Positions 8,602 through 18,276 of a stretch of DNA of 22,979 nt are shown one piece after another. The position numbers and the translations under genes were made by a program. This DNA is from Dissophora ornata (Eukaryota; Mortierellomycota; Mortierellomycetes; Mortierellales; Mortierellaceae): contig MU617109.1 of NCBI GenBank assembly GCA_025201705.1, positions 1 to 22,979 on the forward strand. Direction: 5' to 3'. Numbering within the stretch: position 1 is the first letter of the stretch; every line of letters starts with the position of its first letter. The notes under the pieces were generated by a model that saw only the letters and a list, made by a program, of their open reading frames with translations, was not told the origin of the DNA and made no database searches.

Positions 8602-10040
8602 GATGGCAGGAGGGCACTGGTTGAGGACGGGGAGCGCCGATGGAAGGTTGGGGGTTAGGAGGGAGGAGGAGGGAGGAGGAGGGGGCATGGCGCGGTTGGG
8701 CCGCCATAGACATGAGGGCGGACAGGATCAGTCCTTGCACATAGGAGCGGGTAGATAGCAGGCAGAGATATTAAAACAATAATGAAAATAACGCGGCGCG
8801 AGTAGGTAGCAGGTGATGTTCGGATTTTCATTTCCATGCGCATGGTTGCATAGACTGCAGGTGTTCGCAAAATAGAGATGTGAGAAGTATACCATGGGCC
8901 TTCAATCAATTTTATTTTCTTGGAGGTTCGTGCCACCGCAATGCAGCTCAAGGTTTTGGGCCGTTGGCCCGTGGATGCAGGCCCCTGAAGAAAGTTCACG
9001 CAGCATCAGGTCTACATTCCCCCCCCCCCCACCCCTATTTTGGAGGACCTTGCACGGAGCCTCTCAGGCGTATACGCAGCTCTGGACTTCAGCATGCCTC
9101 AGAAACAAGTCGCGCTCTCTGTAATAGCTATAATGCGTTGATGTTCAAATGTCCGCAGTCAGGGATCGAAAAAAAAGAAAAAGAAAAAGGTGAGCCCTCA
9201 TGGTTCCAAGAGGGCGCCGTTGCAAAGCACTCGTCTCCGTTTTTGCGCCCCTTCCCCTGCATCAGTTGCTCGGATCTCTGTTAATTTCCACTGTAGTTCA
9301 CTTCGAGATGGACGGAATACGAAAAGCAAGAGCGGCGATCGTTCCATTCATTACTGTACTTTCCTGCCCAGACAGCACCGTCCGCTCTCATGCAGCAGGT
9401 GCTCTTTACCCCTCCGTTTAACCACGCACAACAACTGTTGAGATTGTAAAAAAAAGACATATCCCCTTATACATGCTGCCTCCTTGATTTCTGTTACTCT
9501 TCTGGACCTCCTTTCCTCCCGAGTCATTCAACGTGCCCTCAGACATCAAGGACAAAAGGCCCATCCGGAGTGGAGGTGAGGTCTGAGAGCGCTGCACGAT
9601 AGCCGCTCTGTTCTCTTTTTCCCTTTCCCTTTTCCTGTTGGGTAACCTGACGGCTAGTCTCAGCGGAAGCTAGCCTTCTAGTTATTATTCTATCCCTGCC
9701 GGATCCTAGACTTGCGCCTCTTTCTCTGCTCCCCCTCTTTCCTTTCTGTTATCTCCACTGCCTCTGTCCTCATTTCCTACCCTCGCTCCTACCCCCAGGC
9801 ACGCACCCAGAGATAATATACGCCGTTCAGCACTCCTACCATTCATCCACTGTCTTTTGTTTGTAAAATAGTAGTCCCCCGACTCAATCTCAGCAGCCGT
9901 CACCCAGCACTTAACGTTAATGTCCCCCCTTCTTTTTATTTGTTCGTCCGTCGCTTCCTTGATCCTCACTTCCCACAGGCAACCCTCTGCGTCAATCTCT
10001 GCCTAAATCAACCACCTTCGCATGACCATCTACAGCCCAC
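8602..10040. other. Gene-poor region with simple-sequence tracts
   Basis: No supported gene: open frames up to 134 codons lack domains and are interrupted by homopolymers. The region holds a G-quadruplex motif (8650-8685), a run of twelve C (9019-9030), a polypurine A/G tract (about 9166-9190) and a long C/T-rich plus strand from about 9460 to 9800. The last part is probably promoter and 5' UTR of the gene starting at 10041. Confidence 0.5.
8650..8685 (+). repeat. Canonical G-quadruplex motif with 10-bp periodic GGA repeats
   Basis: G-runs at 8650-8654, 8661-8663, 8671-8673 and 8681-8685 are separated by loops of 6, 7 and 7 bases, meeting the G3+N1-7 pattern. GGGAGGAGGA is repeated in tandem at 8661-8670 and 8671-8680. 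It begins about 50 bases after the end of the putative membrane-protein frame. Confidence 0.75.
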
Positions 10041-13000
10041 ATGCCCCTAAACGTATCTTCACAGCAACGCAATATCAGCACACCGATATCAATATCCCAC
10101 TCGTCTCCAGAGATGGGTCCTGACCCAGATCCAAATCTGCACTGTTTTTCCTCGGTGTCTCTGTCCAATTTTAAAAGGAGGTCCTTTTCGCTTTGCTTGC
10201 GTTATATCCTCTTGCTTCTGCGCCTGGGATTCTCGATCTTGCTGTTTTCAGCAGAGATGTTTGTCAGCACCAGCCTCATACTGAGCAGAAGCTGGACAGA
10301 GCGAGTGTTTGAACGGGGCCTGATAGAGACCGACTTTTCTTCCTCTCCCTCCTCTTCCACCAACATCAACTCAATTTCTTCCTCCACACGAACATCACCT
10401 CTCTCAAATGAAATATTTGAAGCCATTAGTGGCGTGACAGGGTGGATAGTACTCGGATCTGTAGGTCTGAACGTCTGTGTGATGATCTGGGGTTGGAGGC
10501 AGGCGAGATCAATCGTCAAGTCTGACAGCATCCCTCGAGCATTCTTGAGCTCTGCGGCGTTTCGTCTCTGGAGTATCAAGTCGTACGCACACTTTTGTCT
10601 ACTGTCAAGGATTAACTGGGGCCAAAGCATGCGCCAACGGATCGTGATGGCTGTGTACTTCGGGTTGCAAGGTATGGTACCTCCCTTTCGATGATCAAAA
10701 ATAATCTGAGGCTCTTGTTGGGCGTTCGTTTGGGCCACCGTTTGTGGCACCCATACCACATCGCTTAAAGTTTCTTGGAACCATATTTGTATACTACGAA
10801 TTAAAAACCGCGTCGGCTCTTCGGATGCTAACAAACACGGGTTCTCTCACATGCAAACATGGTAATCCATGGTTCGATCTGTACACAATGTTGATGTCAT
10901 TCAAATTCCGATGATTGTCTATAGGGTTCGCATCGGCTCTGGTTCGACTGCCAAGACTCTTTGTGTACGGATGCATCCTCTATGCAGTGAAAGGTATTCC
11001 AGACCTTGCTGTATCAGCGAAAGGATTCCAGTCACTGGGACTTCAAGGATTCAGTGAGCTTGAGGGCTATCTGCTTAGAAGCACTCTTGCTACCATTGCT
11101 TTGGCCTCTCTCGTGCACTCTCTCGACCTTATAAGGATCATGACTACAGGGGTACTATGCAGCAGCTCCCTTTGTTGCATCGGAAGGATAAAAAGAGCGA
11201 TGGACAGGGATCTCGAATCTAGGTGAGCTCACGGTTCTCCTCAATGTTACATAGGGACCTTTTCGTACTATTCAGCCCATGAAACTCATTGCAATGTATT
11301 TTATAATATTTATTCTTCGAACAGAATTACGACTCTTGTAATTTCGAGCTGCAGACAAAGCGATCCAACGGTCAGCCACTCATCATTTTATCGAGAAACA
11401 AAAGCAAACGAGGCTGGCTCGACGTATTCCGTCTATGAGCGCGACGTGGCAAAGCTGTCCGACCGCCAAAGCAGCAACGCCCTCTCGAGAGCAGAGAAAG
11501 GCGCAGAGGTCAGATACCAATGGACCGAGGAAAACGCGGACGGTTTGTGTCACAAAGAATCAAACAACAACTTCCGGGAACTCAAATTGGATGCACCTGT
11601 AGACAAAGTCTTCACTGTAGTGGATATTGTCCCCCTGGAAAATCTTAGTTTGCGGAAGGGAGACTTCGCCGGAAACTCATCTGCCGCCCCCTCCACGCCC
11701 CCTCCGCAAACACGCACTACAGAGCTTCTTTCAACTTCGCAGAGTCCTACGCCAGAAAGCGATCGACCTATTGCCAGTTCACAACCAACGTGGCACGCGT
11801 TTCACAGTTCAGCAGCAACTCTCGGCCTACATGCCGGGCTGGCTACTGTAGACATGCCTGTCCTCAGTGAGCGCAGAAATCTAGCGCCACGGGATGGACT
11901 AGCCAGCCTTTCGTTCTACGATGACCTTCTAAAAAGTATCAGCAGTGAAAGGATGATGTATGCCTCGTCACTCTCCAAACAAGGACGGATGGGTCCTCAG
12001 CTGCTGCAGTTTGGTGGCGACGTTGATAGAAGAGAATCGAACAACCTGTCAACCAACGGTCCTTCTATCGCTTTGTGCTCTCCGATCCCACTAAGCTCCA
12101 TCAGCGGCAGTGACTACGACGAAACGGACGAAGCTGATAGACCCGTTCACCCGTTTGATATGAACATTCGCCGTGAGTCCTCCGCAACACTTCGGCAACA
12201 ACCTCAACGACTTCCGATGCAAGAAAACAACCTCACCATGGCTGCTTCAGATATGTATTTTCACCCAAGGGACAATCTGGATGTCAAAGGAAGACCTGAG
12301 CCAACCTTGTTGACAAAGCTTCATAGCCAAGCATACCTCCCAACGGTATTGAGTAGGTCAGGCAGTTTCCATTCTCAGGAGGAGGCTATCGAAAATTGGA
12401 GAATCCATGTTGCGCCCAGTTCGCCACCAATAATGCCAGAACTCAACTACGACAGACAAAACCTAGAGAGAGAGGGAACTGGCGACTCGACGCCTTCATC
12501 CGGGATGCGGGCTGGATACGTCTATGACAACGCTATCGAGCGATCTCACACGTCACGTGACACATTTGGATATACGTACGAGGAAAGTAACTCTCGAAGA
12601 GGAACCATTCCCATCATTCTATCAAGCCATGTTCATGAGGAGACTGAAAGCTACCAGGAGGAGCAAGGCCACTACTTATCTGCAAACGACCTCCACCTCC
12701 CTCGTCCATCTTATACCTGTGGTCAGATGAGAACTCAGAGACAAGGCAGTGTCAACAGCAGCATCGGCGGCTACAATTATTCCGTGGCCTCTTCTCCATC
12801 TCTCGCAGATTCGCTTTCGAATCCTATGTACCAACAACAATCCTACGGGATCATGATGAACAACACCATGTTTCCACGTCCTATGCCTGGTCGCAAGGGC
12901 TCCTTACCTACTTCCGTCTACGGCTCCATTAGAGAAGAGCTTGTTCCCCGAGCACAGTACCAGGCGTCGCAGCCGTACACTCCTCCCCATCTTGCATACG

Positions 13001-14133
13001 CTGGCCCTACGACAAGGGTAAGAACCCGAACTCCGAGTCACTTGAGCAACATGGTGAACCACTGGGACGACAATTTCAGTCATGACGATGAAACAAGCGG
13101 TGGAGACGGACCCCATGCCTCGGGGTGTCACACACCGCCATCGATTCACAAGAAGAGCCATTTTCGGAGCCAGAGCCATGAACACCGTTCTAACACACAG
13201 GGAAGTGGCTCATCTTGGGGTCACTTTGGACTGTTCAAGGAGGCCCAGGCCGGCTATGCATCTCTTGTCGATCCCCCGCCGTCATCCATGTCCAAAATGA
13301 TGTTTCAGGAGAGGAGTCAAGATGATGATGTGGTTACCGGTCCTCGTACGATTATGACCACAGCGAATTCCAGCATGAGTTTTAAAGAGGCTCTGGAGAT
13401 AGTGGACCCTACGCAACGTTGCTTGAGCACACACATGCAGGAATCGCAGGTTATAGCAACGCGACTTTTCGATGGAGAGATAGTCAATCATCTGGTGCAT
13501 CCATTGGATCTCTCACCACTGCTGCTGCAGCCTCAAACGGGTAAACAGCGAAAGTGTCATGATCGACCATCTACCGCGGCCGCTCACTCGACCTTGGACT
13601 ACACGTCGAATAGGAAAAGCTGTCACTCCGAAACACAGGCGGCATGGGATGAAGCCTGCATAGGTTTGGGGCTGACCTTCAGTCACGAGAACCCGACGAC
13701 ATCCTCCCCTTCGGCTCCGAGGTCAGAAGGAAATTTTCTTCGAAGACCCATCCCTGTCAAGCAACCCATGAATTATTCGACCAACCGAAACGACTATAAC
13801 CAGTGGGAACACGATCGGCACGACATGATCACGAGAATGACCTTTGGAACGACGACCATGACAGCAACCACGGAGCTCTCAGATTCAGCAACATTGACGA
13901 ACCCTTACCAGCGCTATATGACCAACTACACAGTCGTTAATGATTACGAAAAAGATGCGACGGCGATGACGCCTCCATATTATGAGCCACAAAGGCAAGA
14001 GCAGCAGCGCCAGACGTCCGTTCTGGTCAAGGAGCGATTCTCAGAGACGAACATTCAAGCAATTCAACGCCAGCCTAGTCAACGCAACAGAAAGAACCTT
14101 GTGGTTAATATTGCACCTCTTATGAACAGTTAA
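10041..14133 (+). CDS. Large membrane protein with long disordered, serine-rich tail (unknown)
   Basis: Three exons (10041-10671, 10925-11222, 11325-14133) give 1245 residues; both joins keep frame (GLQG/FASAL and ESR/ITTL). Hydrophobic segments lie at about residues 52-82, 131-152, 200-240 and 259-296, with a Ser-rich loop (about 99-120) between the first two. From about residue 310 the protein is low in hydrophobics and rich in S, T, P, N, Q, H and R, as in an intrinsically disordered cytosolic tail of about 930 residues. That tail holds several basophilic kinase-like sites (RRES twice, SRSGS, RQGS, GRKGS). I do not recognise the family. The architecture resembles a membrane anchor with a phosphorylatable scaffold or signalling tail, but that is inference. 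The start is uncertain: ATG 10041 has C at -3, and the next in-frame Met is at residue 25. Confidence 0.75.
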
Positions 14134-14297
14134 ATAGAAAAATAATAGGCATATGAAATAATGAAGACAATGAAGCATCCTAAAATGTCACAATCAACGT
14201 TTACACTTGCATGATTTTTTGAGAGGGAATTGGAAGGCGAGTTAGGAGTGGAGGTATTTTTTTCCCGTATTCCATTTCGTTGTGACTCCTGTCCACA

Positions 14298-14322
14298 GAA
14301 GACCTAAAAAAAGGAGGTCTTC
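14298..14322. repeat. 8-bp perfect inverted repeat (potential hairpin)
   Basis: GAAGACCT (14298-14305) and AGGTCTTC (14315-14322) are separated by a 9-base loop that is mostly A. It lies between the stop at 14133 and the TATA box at 14347, so it could be an upstream operator-like palindrome for the esterase gene or a hairpin in the 3' end of the upstream message. Confidence 0.6.
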
Positions 14323-14346
14323 AAGGCAGCTCGGCAGATTGAAGGA

Positions 14347-14354
14347 TATATAAA
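14347..14354 (+). promoter_or_regulatory. TATA box TATATAAA of the carboxylesterase gene
   Basis: TATATAAA lies 71 bases before ATG 14425, at normal spacing for a short 5' UTR. Confidence 0.6.
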
Positions 14355-14424
14355 TAAAGTCCCAAAAATCTTGCGTTTTCACCACCACTCAGTATAAAAT
14401 TTCGCTCCTCCAACATTGTTGCAA

Positions 14425-15980
14425 ATGTCTCAACCAAGCAGGACTCTCCGGTCGACTTTCAGCGTTTATCGGCTAATCAAACTTGCAAGCAGGACACAAT
14501 CGTCAATTGCATCGCTCCCTGGTATTCAACGCAGGACACTTCATCAAAGGCAGCAGGCTCCACGGCAGATCATCGTCGCTAGTGGCAATAACGAAGGCGG
14601 GCATCGATCTTCGTCTTTGCCACCGTTCTCTGTCGCTCGTTTGAATGAGTTCGACCCGCCAGCTCAGATATCAAAGATCGACACACACTACTGCCGAGAA
14701 CCCCAACTCGTCATGCTCGAAGGTTACGGCATTATTCAAGGCCAGATGGACTCGAGTCGCTTGTTGACAAAGTATTTGAACATCCCTTTTGCGACAGTCC
14801 AGAATCCAAACATGCATGCCATTGCACCAGACTCATGGAGCGGGATCCGGGATGCGACTGTTCTTGGGTAAAGAGAAAGAGCGAGAGAAAGAAAACAGTA
14901 GATCAACTGATTACGGTTGTGAATCTTAAAGGTCAGTGAAGCTGGAGCCAAACTAAATGTCTAATGAAGAGCAATTTTTGTCTCGTTAGGGCTATGTGTC
15001 CACAGGATGTCCAGGAGTCCAACAGTCTGACGACCATGATGCTCGGCTTACCAGGACCAGGGTTTGAGTTCTCGGAACGGGACTGTCTAAATCTTAATGT
15101 GTTCGCGCCACGGTTAGTGGAGCATGTGCCAGTCATCTGTTATATCCATGGCGGTCTGACTCAGGGGGGGAACGCGCTCCCAAAAAACGGTATTGATAAA
15201 AAAAATCAAAATACAATATGGATCCGCTCGATCGATCAATTCTGTACGATGACACAAAACAATGACCGCAGAACTGACGGCAGTCGTCGTTTTTTTTTCT
15301 TTTGCAACATAACCATCTTAGATGCCGCCAATATCGTCAAAAAATCTATTGCCAAGGAAATGCCTGTTGTAGTCGTGACCATCAACTACCGTTTACTACC
15401 ATCCGCAGAACTCCTCGAAGCACCCCCTCAAGATATGCAACCACCGGGTCAAAATGAGGAAGAGAGAGTAAACTGGGGACTTCATGACCAAAAAATCGCC
15501 TTGGAATGGGTTCGGAAACACATCCATAATTTTGGTGGCAACCCGAACGAGATCACATTGATGGGTCATTCCAATGGCGCATCCTCTGCAGGGTACCATA
15601 TGCTGACTGCGCAACATGATGGACTGTTCAAGAGGGCGATCATGCATTCTGGGTCAAGAGATACAGGCAATAGAACCGAGCACGGAGAAGCGACAGAACC
15701 AGGACAGCCTCAGGAAAGCCAATATCGCGAAGCCTACTTGACATCTATCAAGGAATTATTGCAGACAGCTCACCGCGATTCGGTTGTCACAGCCGATAGA
15801 CGCGTAGAAGAGGATGCTGCTGACGAAGCCGCATCGTTCACGTTCATGTCGGACGCGTGCATGCCGTACATGAGCGAGAGGGAGAAGCAGGCTGGGTTTG
15901 CAGTTATTGACCGATGGATTGACTTCGCCTGGGGAAATGACTCTAATGCGGTGGAGATATCTAGCCAAAAGGAAGCGTAG
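14425..15980 (+). CDS. Shortened type-B carboxylesterase with mitochondrial-type leader
   Basis: Three exons (14425-14867, 14990-15189, 15322-15980) give 433 residues of the alpha/beta-hydrolase carboxylesterase family. The first roughly 45 residues are rich in R, S, L and T with no acidic residue and end QRRTLH, like a cleaved mitochondrial presequence. The family signature follows: IQGQMDSSRLLTKYLNIPFA, SWSGIRDATVLGAMCPQ, SERDCLNLNVFAP, the oxyanion loop YIHGG, and nucleophile elbow GHSNG (usually GESAG). After HSGS only about 110 residues remain before the stop, where typical members have about 300. No His near a motif like HGxE and no clear catalytic acid is visible. The end (MSEREKQAGFAVIDRWIDFA) does match the normal C-terminal helix, so an internal section seems lost. 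It may be inactive or altered. Intron 2 is 132 bp with no in-frame stop, so retention would keep frame. Confidence 0.8.
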
Positions 15981-16422
15981 TGTATTTTACTGTCACATAT
16001 AAAAGGATTATAGCCCACAGCTAGCCATGGATGATGCCTTGTTCATTGAAGCAGCTATGCCTGACTTCAGGCATTGTCATAGTACCTGCCGCCGAAAATG
16101 TGGGGGACGATTCTTCTATTTGTTGGTGGCGGTGGCGGTGGCTGACGATCTGTTGCTTACGAACCGAATCCAAGTCATAGCCAATAATTGCTCACGAAAC
16201 TCCGGCCTGTGCTTGGCAAGAAAGCTGTTTGCAACTGAAGGTTCAGTTTTGGTTTTAGCTTGGATGGTGCAGAACACCATGGAATCCATGGATACCCCAG
16301 GGCAATAACATATAAAAAGCTCCTCGATGTTTGTCTCTCTGCAAAATAAAAAATCTCCCATTTTCCCCAAAACACAACAACACGCTCTCCCGCTCGCATA
16401 CAGGCAAAAGGCACGGAAAAAC
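15981..16422. promoter_or_regulatory. Upstream region of the hemerythrin-like gene
   Basis: An open frame of 93 codons here has no recognisable family. The stretch contains three tandem GGTGGC units (16125-16142), two CCATGG palindromes (16277-16282 and 16286-16291) and a TATA box at 16311. It is best read as 3' UTR of the esterase gene plus promoter and 5' UTR of the next gene. Confidence 0.5.
16311..16318 (+). promoter_or_regulatory. TATA box TATAAAAA of the hemerythrin-like gene
   Basis: TATAAAAA lies 105 bases before ATG 16423. It implies transcription from about 16340, which makes the upstream in-frame extension of the open frame (from 16327) unlikely to be translated. Confidence 0.6.
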
Positions 16423-16899
16423 ATGTCTCGCTTCCACCAGTACTATTACGACCACTTGGTTGCCATCCACAACCACCTGCGCCAGGAGCTCAAGAGCTGT
16501 CTTCGTACTGTCCCTACTGCCACACAACCCGCTGCTGTCAAGAACAGTCTCCGGAATGTTCTCCTCTTCTGCCGTCATCTTCAGGGACACCACGATCTCG
16601 AGGAAGCTGTTGTCTTCCCGTCTTTCGCTGCTGTGACCGATATCTCGCACTGGAGCAACTCCCACGAGACACTGGACCACACTCTGGATAATATTCGCAA
16701 ACTGGCGCAGAAAGGCGTCGACCAGGACGGCAAGGATTTCACGACTGAGAAGGAGACTCTCGTAGAAGAACTGCAGAAGCTGTCAGATATCGTGTTGCCT
16801 CATCTATCGGACGAGGAGTTTTTGAGCAGCCCGGCAGAGTCGATCAAGCTGTGGCCCACAGAGAAAGAGATGCGCCGCGCTTTCGCCTGGATGGGTTAG
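16423..16899 (+). CDS. Hemerythrin HHE cation-binding domain protein
   Basis: An intronless 158-residue protein made almost wholly of one hemerythrin-like four-helix bundle, which in this family binds a non-haem di-iron (or related) centre for oxygen, iron or redox sensing. Candidate ligands lie in the expected order: H16/H18 in helix A (AIHNHLRQE), H56xxxE60 or H57xxxE61 in helix B (GHHDLEE), H81 and H86 in helix C (HETLDH), and H127xxxE131 in helix D (LPHLSDEE). The frame is open 32 codons further upstream, but ATG 16423 has A at -3, starts the domain directly (MSRFHQYYYDHL) and fits the TATA box. No signal peptide or membrane helix, so probably cytosolic. A strong TATA box suggests inducible expression. 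The exact ligand and role are not deducible. Confidence 0.9.
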   Translation: MSRFHQYYYDHLVAIHNHLRQELKSCLRTVPTATQPAAVKNSLRNVLLFCRHLQGHHDLEEAVVFPSFAAVTDISHWSNSHETLDHTLDNIRKLAQKGVDQDGKDFTTEKETLVEELQKLSDIVLPHLSDEEFLSSPAESIKLWPTEKEMRRAFAWMG

Positions 16900-17074
16900 A
16901 CAGGAGTAAGGATACCCTACCTACTATCTCTCCTAACATATCTTTCTAATACTACTTTCGGACTGTCCAAGCATTGCTTGTGCTCAGGATGACTATTTCA
17001 ACATTCCCATCTATATTGGCCTGTATTTTAGCTTGTACGTTTAATCGATGATGTGCTCCAAAGGTGCACCATTC

Positions 17075-17080
17075 AATAAA
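17075..17080 (+). terminator. Polyadenylation signal AATAAA of the hemerythrin-like gene
   Basis: AATAAA lies 175 bases after the stop at 16899. Cleavage 10-30 bases downstream would place the mRNA end near 17090-17110, next to the end of the convergent EFG1 coding region. Confidence 0.55.
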
Positions 17081-17113
17081 TGAATGTATAAAACGATCAA
17101 CTCGATGAAGTTA

Positions 17114-17119
17114 TTTATT
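17114..17119 (-). terminator. Polyadenylation signal overlapping the EFG1 stop codon
   Basis: On the minus strand AATAAA reads from 17119 to 17114 and contains the TAA stop (17117-17115). No other AATAAA was seen on this strand in the next 200 bases, so the EFG1 3' UTR may be very short. Confidence 0.4.
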
Positions 17120-18043
17120 TTGTTTTATGCTTCTTGGTCTCGGGTTCGGCTTCGCTCTCATCCTCGCCCTCATCCTCACTCTCACCCTCGTTGTCGCTCC
17201 AGTTACTTGCTGGGTGCTTTCCGATAGCTGTCTTCGGCTCCTCATCAGCGTTCTTGTCGTTAGTATCCGATCGCGACGAACTTTTGATCTCTCCGCTGGC
17301 CAACGCTTTTGCAATCTTTTCTCTGATTTCCGCCTGTGCCTTGATCTGTTCCTCATCCTCGAGGGGGGATTCTGGGTAGATGGAGATATATTCTTCTTGC
17401 TTTGGGAAATGCTAACAAAGATAAAGAGGTTGATGATTAGAGCCTCTTTCGCTGGCCGCATTCCAATATGAGATTTAGCAGTGTCGCTTGTTAGATCACT
17501 AACTTTGATGTACAAAAGGTCCAGTTCGAGATTTGCTAGTGCTTTTGATTCCTCCTCTGAGGTTTCATAGCTGGGGTGCTGCTTCTTGAACGCAACGATC
17601 TTCCGTCCAGCACGTCTCATTTCTTAAAAGATATGTAGGATGAAGGCAGTCAGCTTTTCATATCCTCCGATAAGTGCTTTCTCATTCCAATTCTTGGTTC
17701 CTGTCAATCAGGCAACAGCTATGAGATTCATACCTGTAAACTTAACGCCTTTGCCATCCTTTTTGATTTTGTCATTTGAAGAGCCTTTCGATCCCTTTGC
17801 TCCCACTGCTTCTGGAGTGCTAGTCGTTTCAGGTCCAAGAGCCTCGAGTTCCTTTTTCACTTCTCCCATCTTCTTTTCTGTCTCCTGGACGACCTCCTCT
17901 GGAAGGTCCTTCAGAGTGTTCTTGTTTTTGATGAGACGCTCCAGATCCCGGAGTTTCTTCTTCAACATGCGACGTGGTGCCTTTGAAGGCGCCTTTTTTC
18001 TCTCAAACTTCTTTTTCGTCTCTACGGTGGTTGGTGTCTCCAT
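17115..18043 (-). CDS. EFG1: rRNA-processing protein EFG1
   Basis: Three exons on the minus strand (18043-17734, 17622-17504, 17411-17115) encode 241 residues. Efg1 is a small nucleolar protein of the 90S/SSU processome needed for early 18S rRNA processing. The N-terminus is basic, then a coiled-coil segment KAPRRMLKKKLRDLERL to KKELEAL (residues about 21-69) gives the family signature. A Ser/Gly/Lys-rich linker follows, then exon 1 joins exon 2 as KGVKFTEMRRAGRK. The second helical part and NLELDLLYIK joins HFPKQEEYISIYP, the classic EFG1 motif. The tail is strongly acidic (EGESEDEGEDESE) and ends KKHKTK, as usual for nucleolar proteins. The frame is open upstream to 18160 but that part derives from an A-rich tract, so ATG 18043 is chosen. 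Head-to-head with the APC7-like gene and tail-to-tail with the hemerythrin gene. Confidence 0.85.
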
Positions 18044-18276
18044 GGTCTTGAAAATATGAACGTCGCTTTTATGTGTGGTACGTTTTCTGTGCGAGCGTTG
18101 GTGGACGAAGGGTGCATAAAAAAAAAAATCAACAAAGGTCGCAGACAGATACACACACACAGGACTGTTGAATTGAAATGTAGAAAAACGTCGTCACAGC
18201 ATTAGAACAGTCCTCGCATTAGAAGGGTCGCGCGCGTGCGGCGTATTTCCGACTCTGTTTGCCGCCATCAGGAACA
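18044..18276. promoter_or_regulatory. Compact bidirectional promoter between EFG1 and the APC7-like gene
   Basis: Only 233 bases separate the two divergent ATG codons. The region holds a 12-base A run (18118-18129), a short CA repeat (about 18150-18160), a perfect 9-bp inverted repeat (AGGACTGTT 18161-18169, AACAGTCCT 18206-18214) and two direct copies of GCATTAGAA (18199-18207 and 18216-18224). No TATA box is seen on either strand. Confidence 0.6.

Noticed and set aside
8880..9284. 134-codon plus-strand frame
   Set aside because: Runs through a 12-base C tract and an A-rich tract, has no domain, and begins with no credible promoter.
10202..10834. 210-codon open frame on the minus strand
   Set aside because: It lies opposite exon 1 of the large membrane protein, which has correct splicing and hydrophobic segments; the antisense frame has no domain and spans the intron.
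16027..16308. 93-codon plus-strand frame upstream of the hemerythrin-like gene
   Set aside because: No recognisable domain; its hydrophobic part comes from the GGTGGC repeat, and it sits where the promoter is expected.
16255..16680. 141-codon minus-strand frame
   Set aside because: Antisense to the hemerythrin-like gene and its TATA box; no family features.
17111..17620. 169-codon minus-strand frame ending in an Arg-rich tail
   Set aside because: Only its first 40 codons are real (EFG1 exon 2). It then reads through the intron and exon 3 in the wrong frame; the spliced frame gives the EFG1 motif and an acidic tail.
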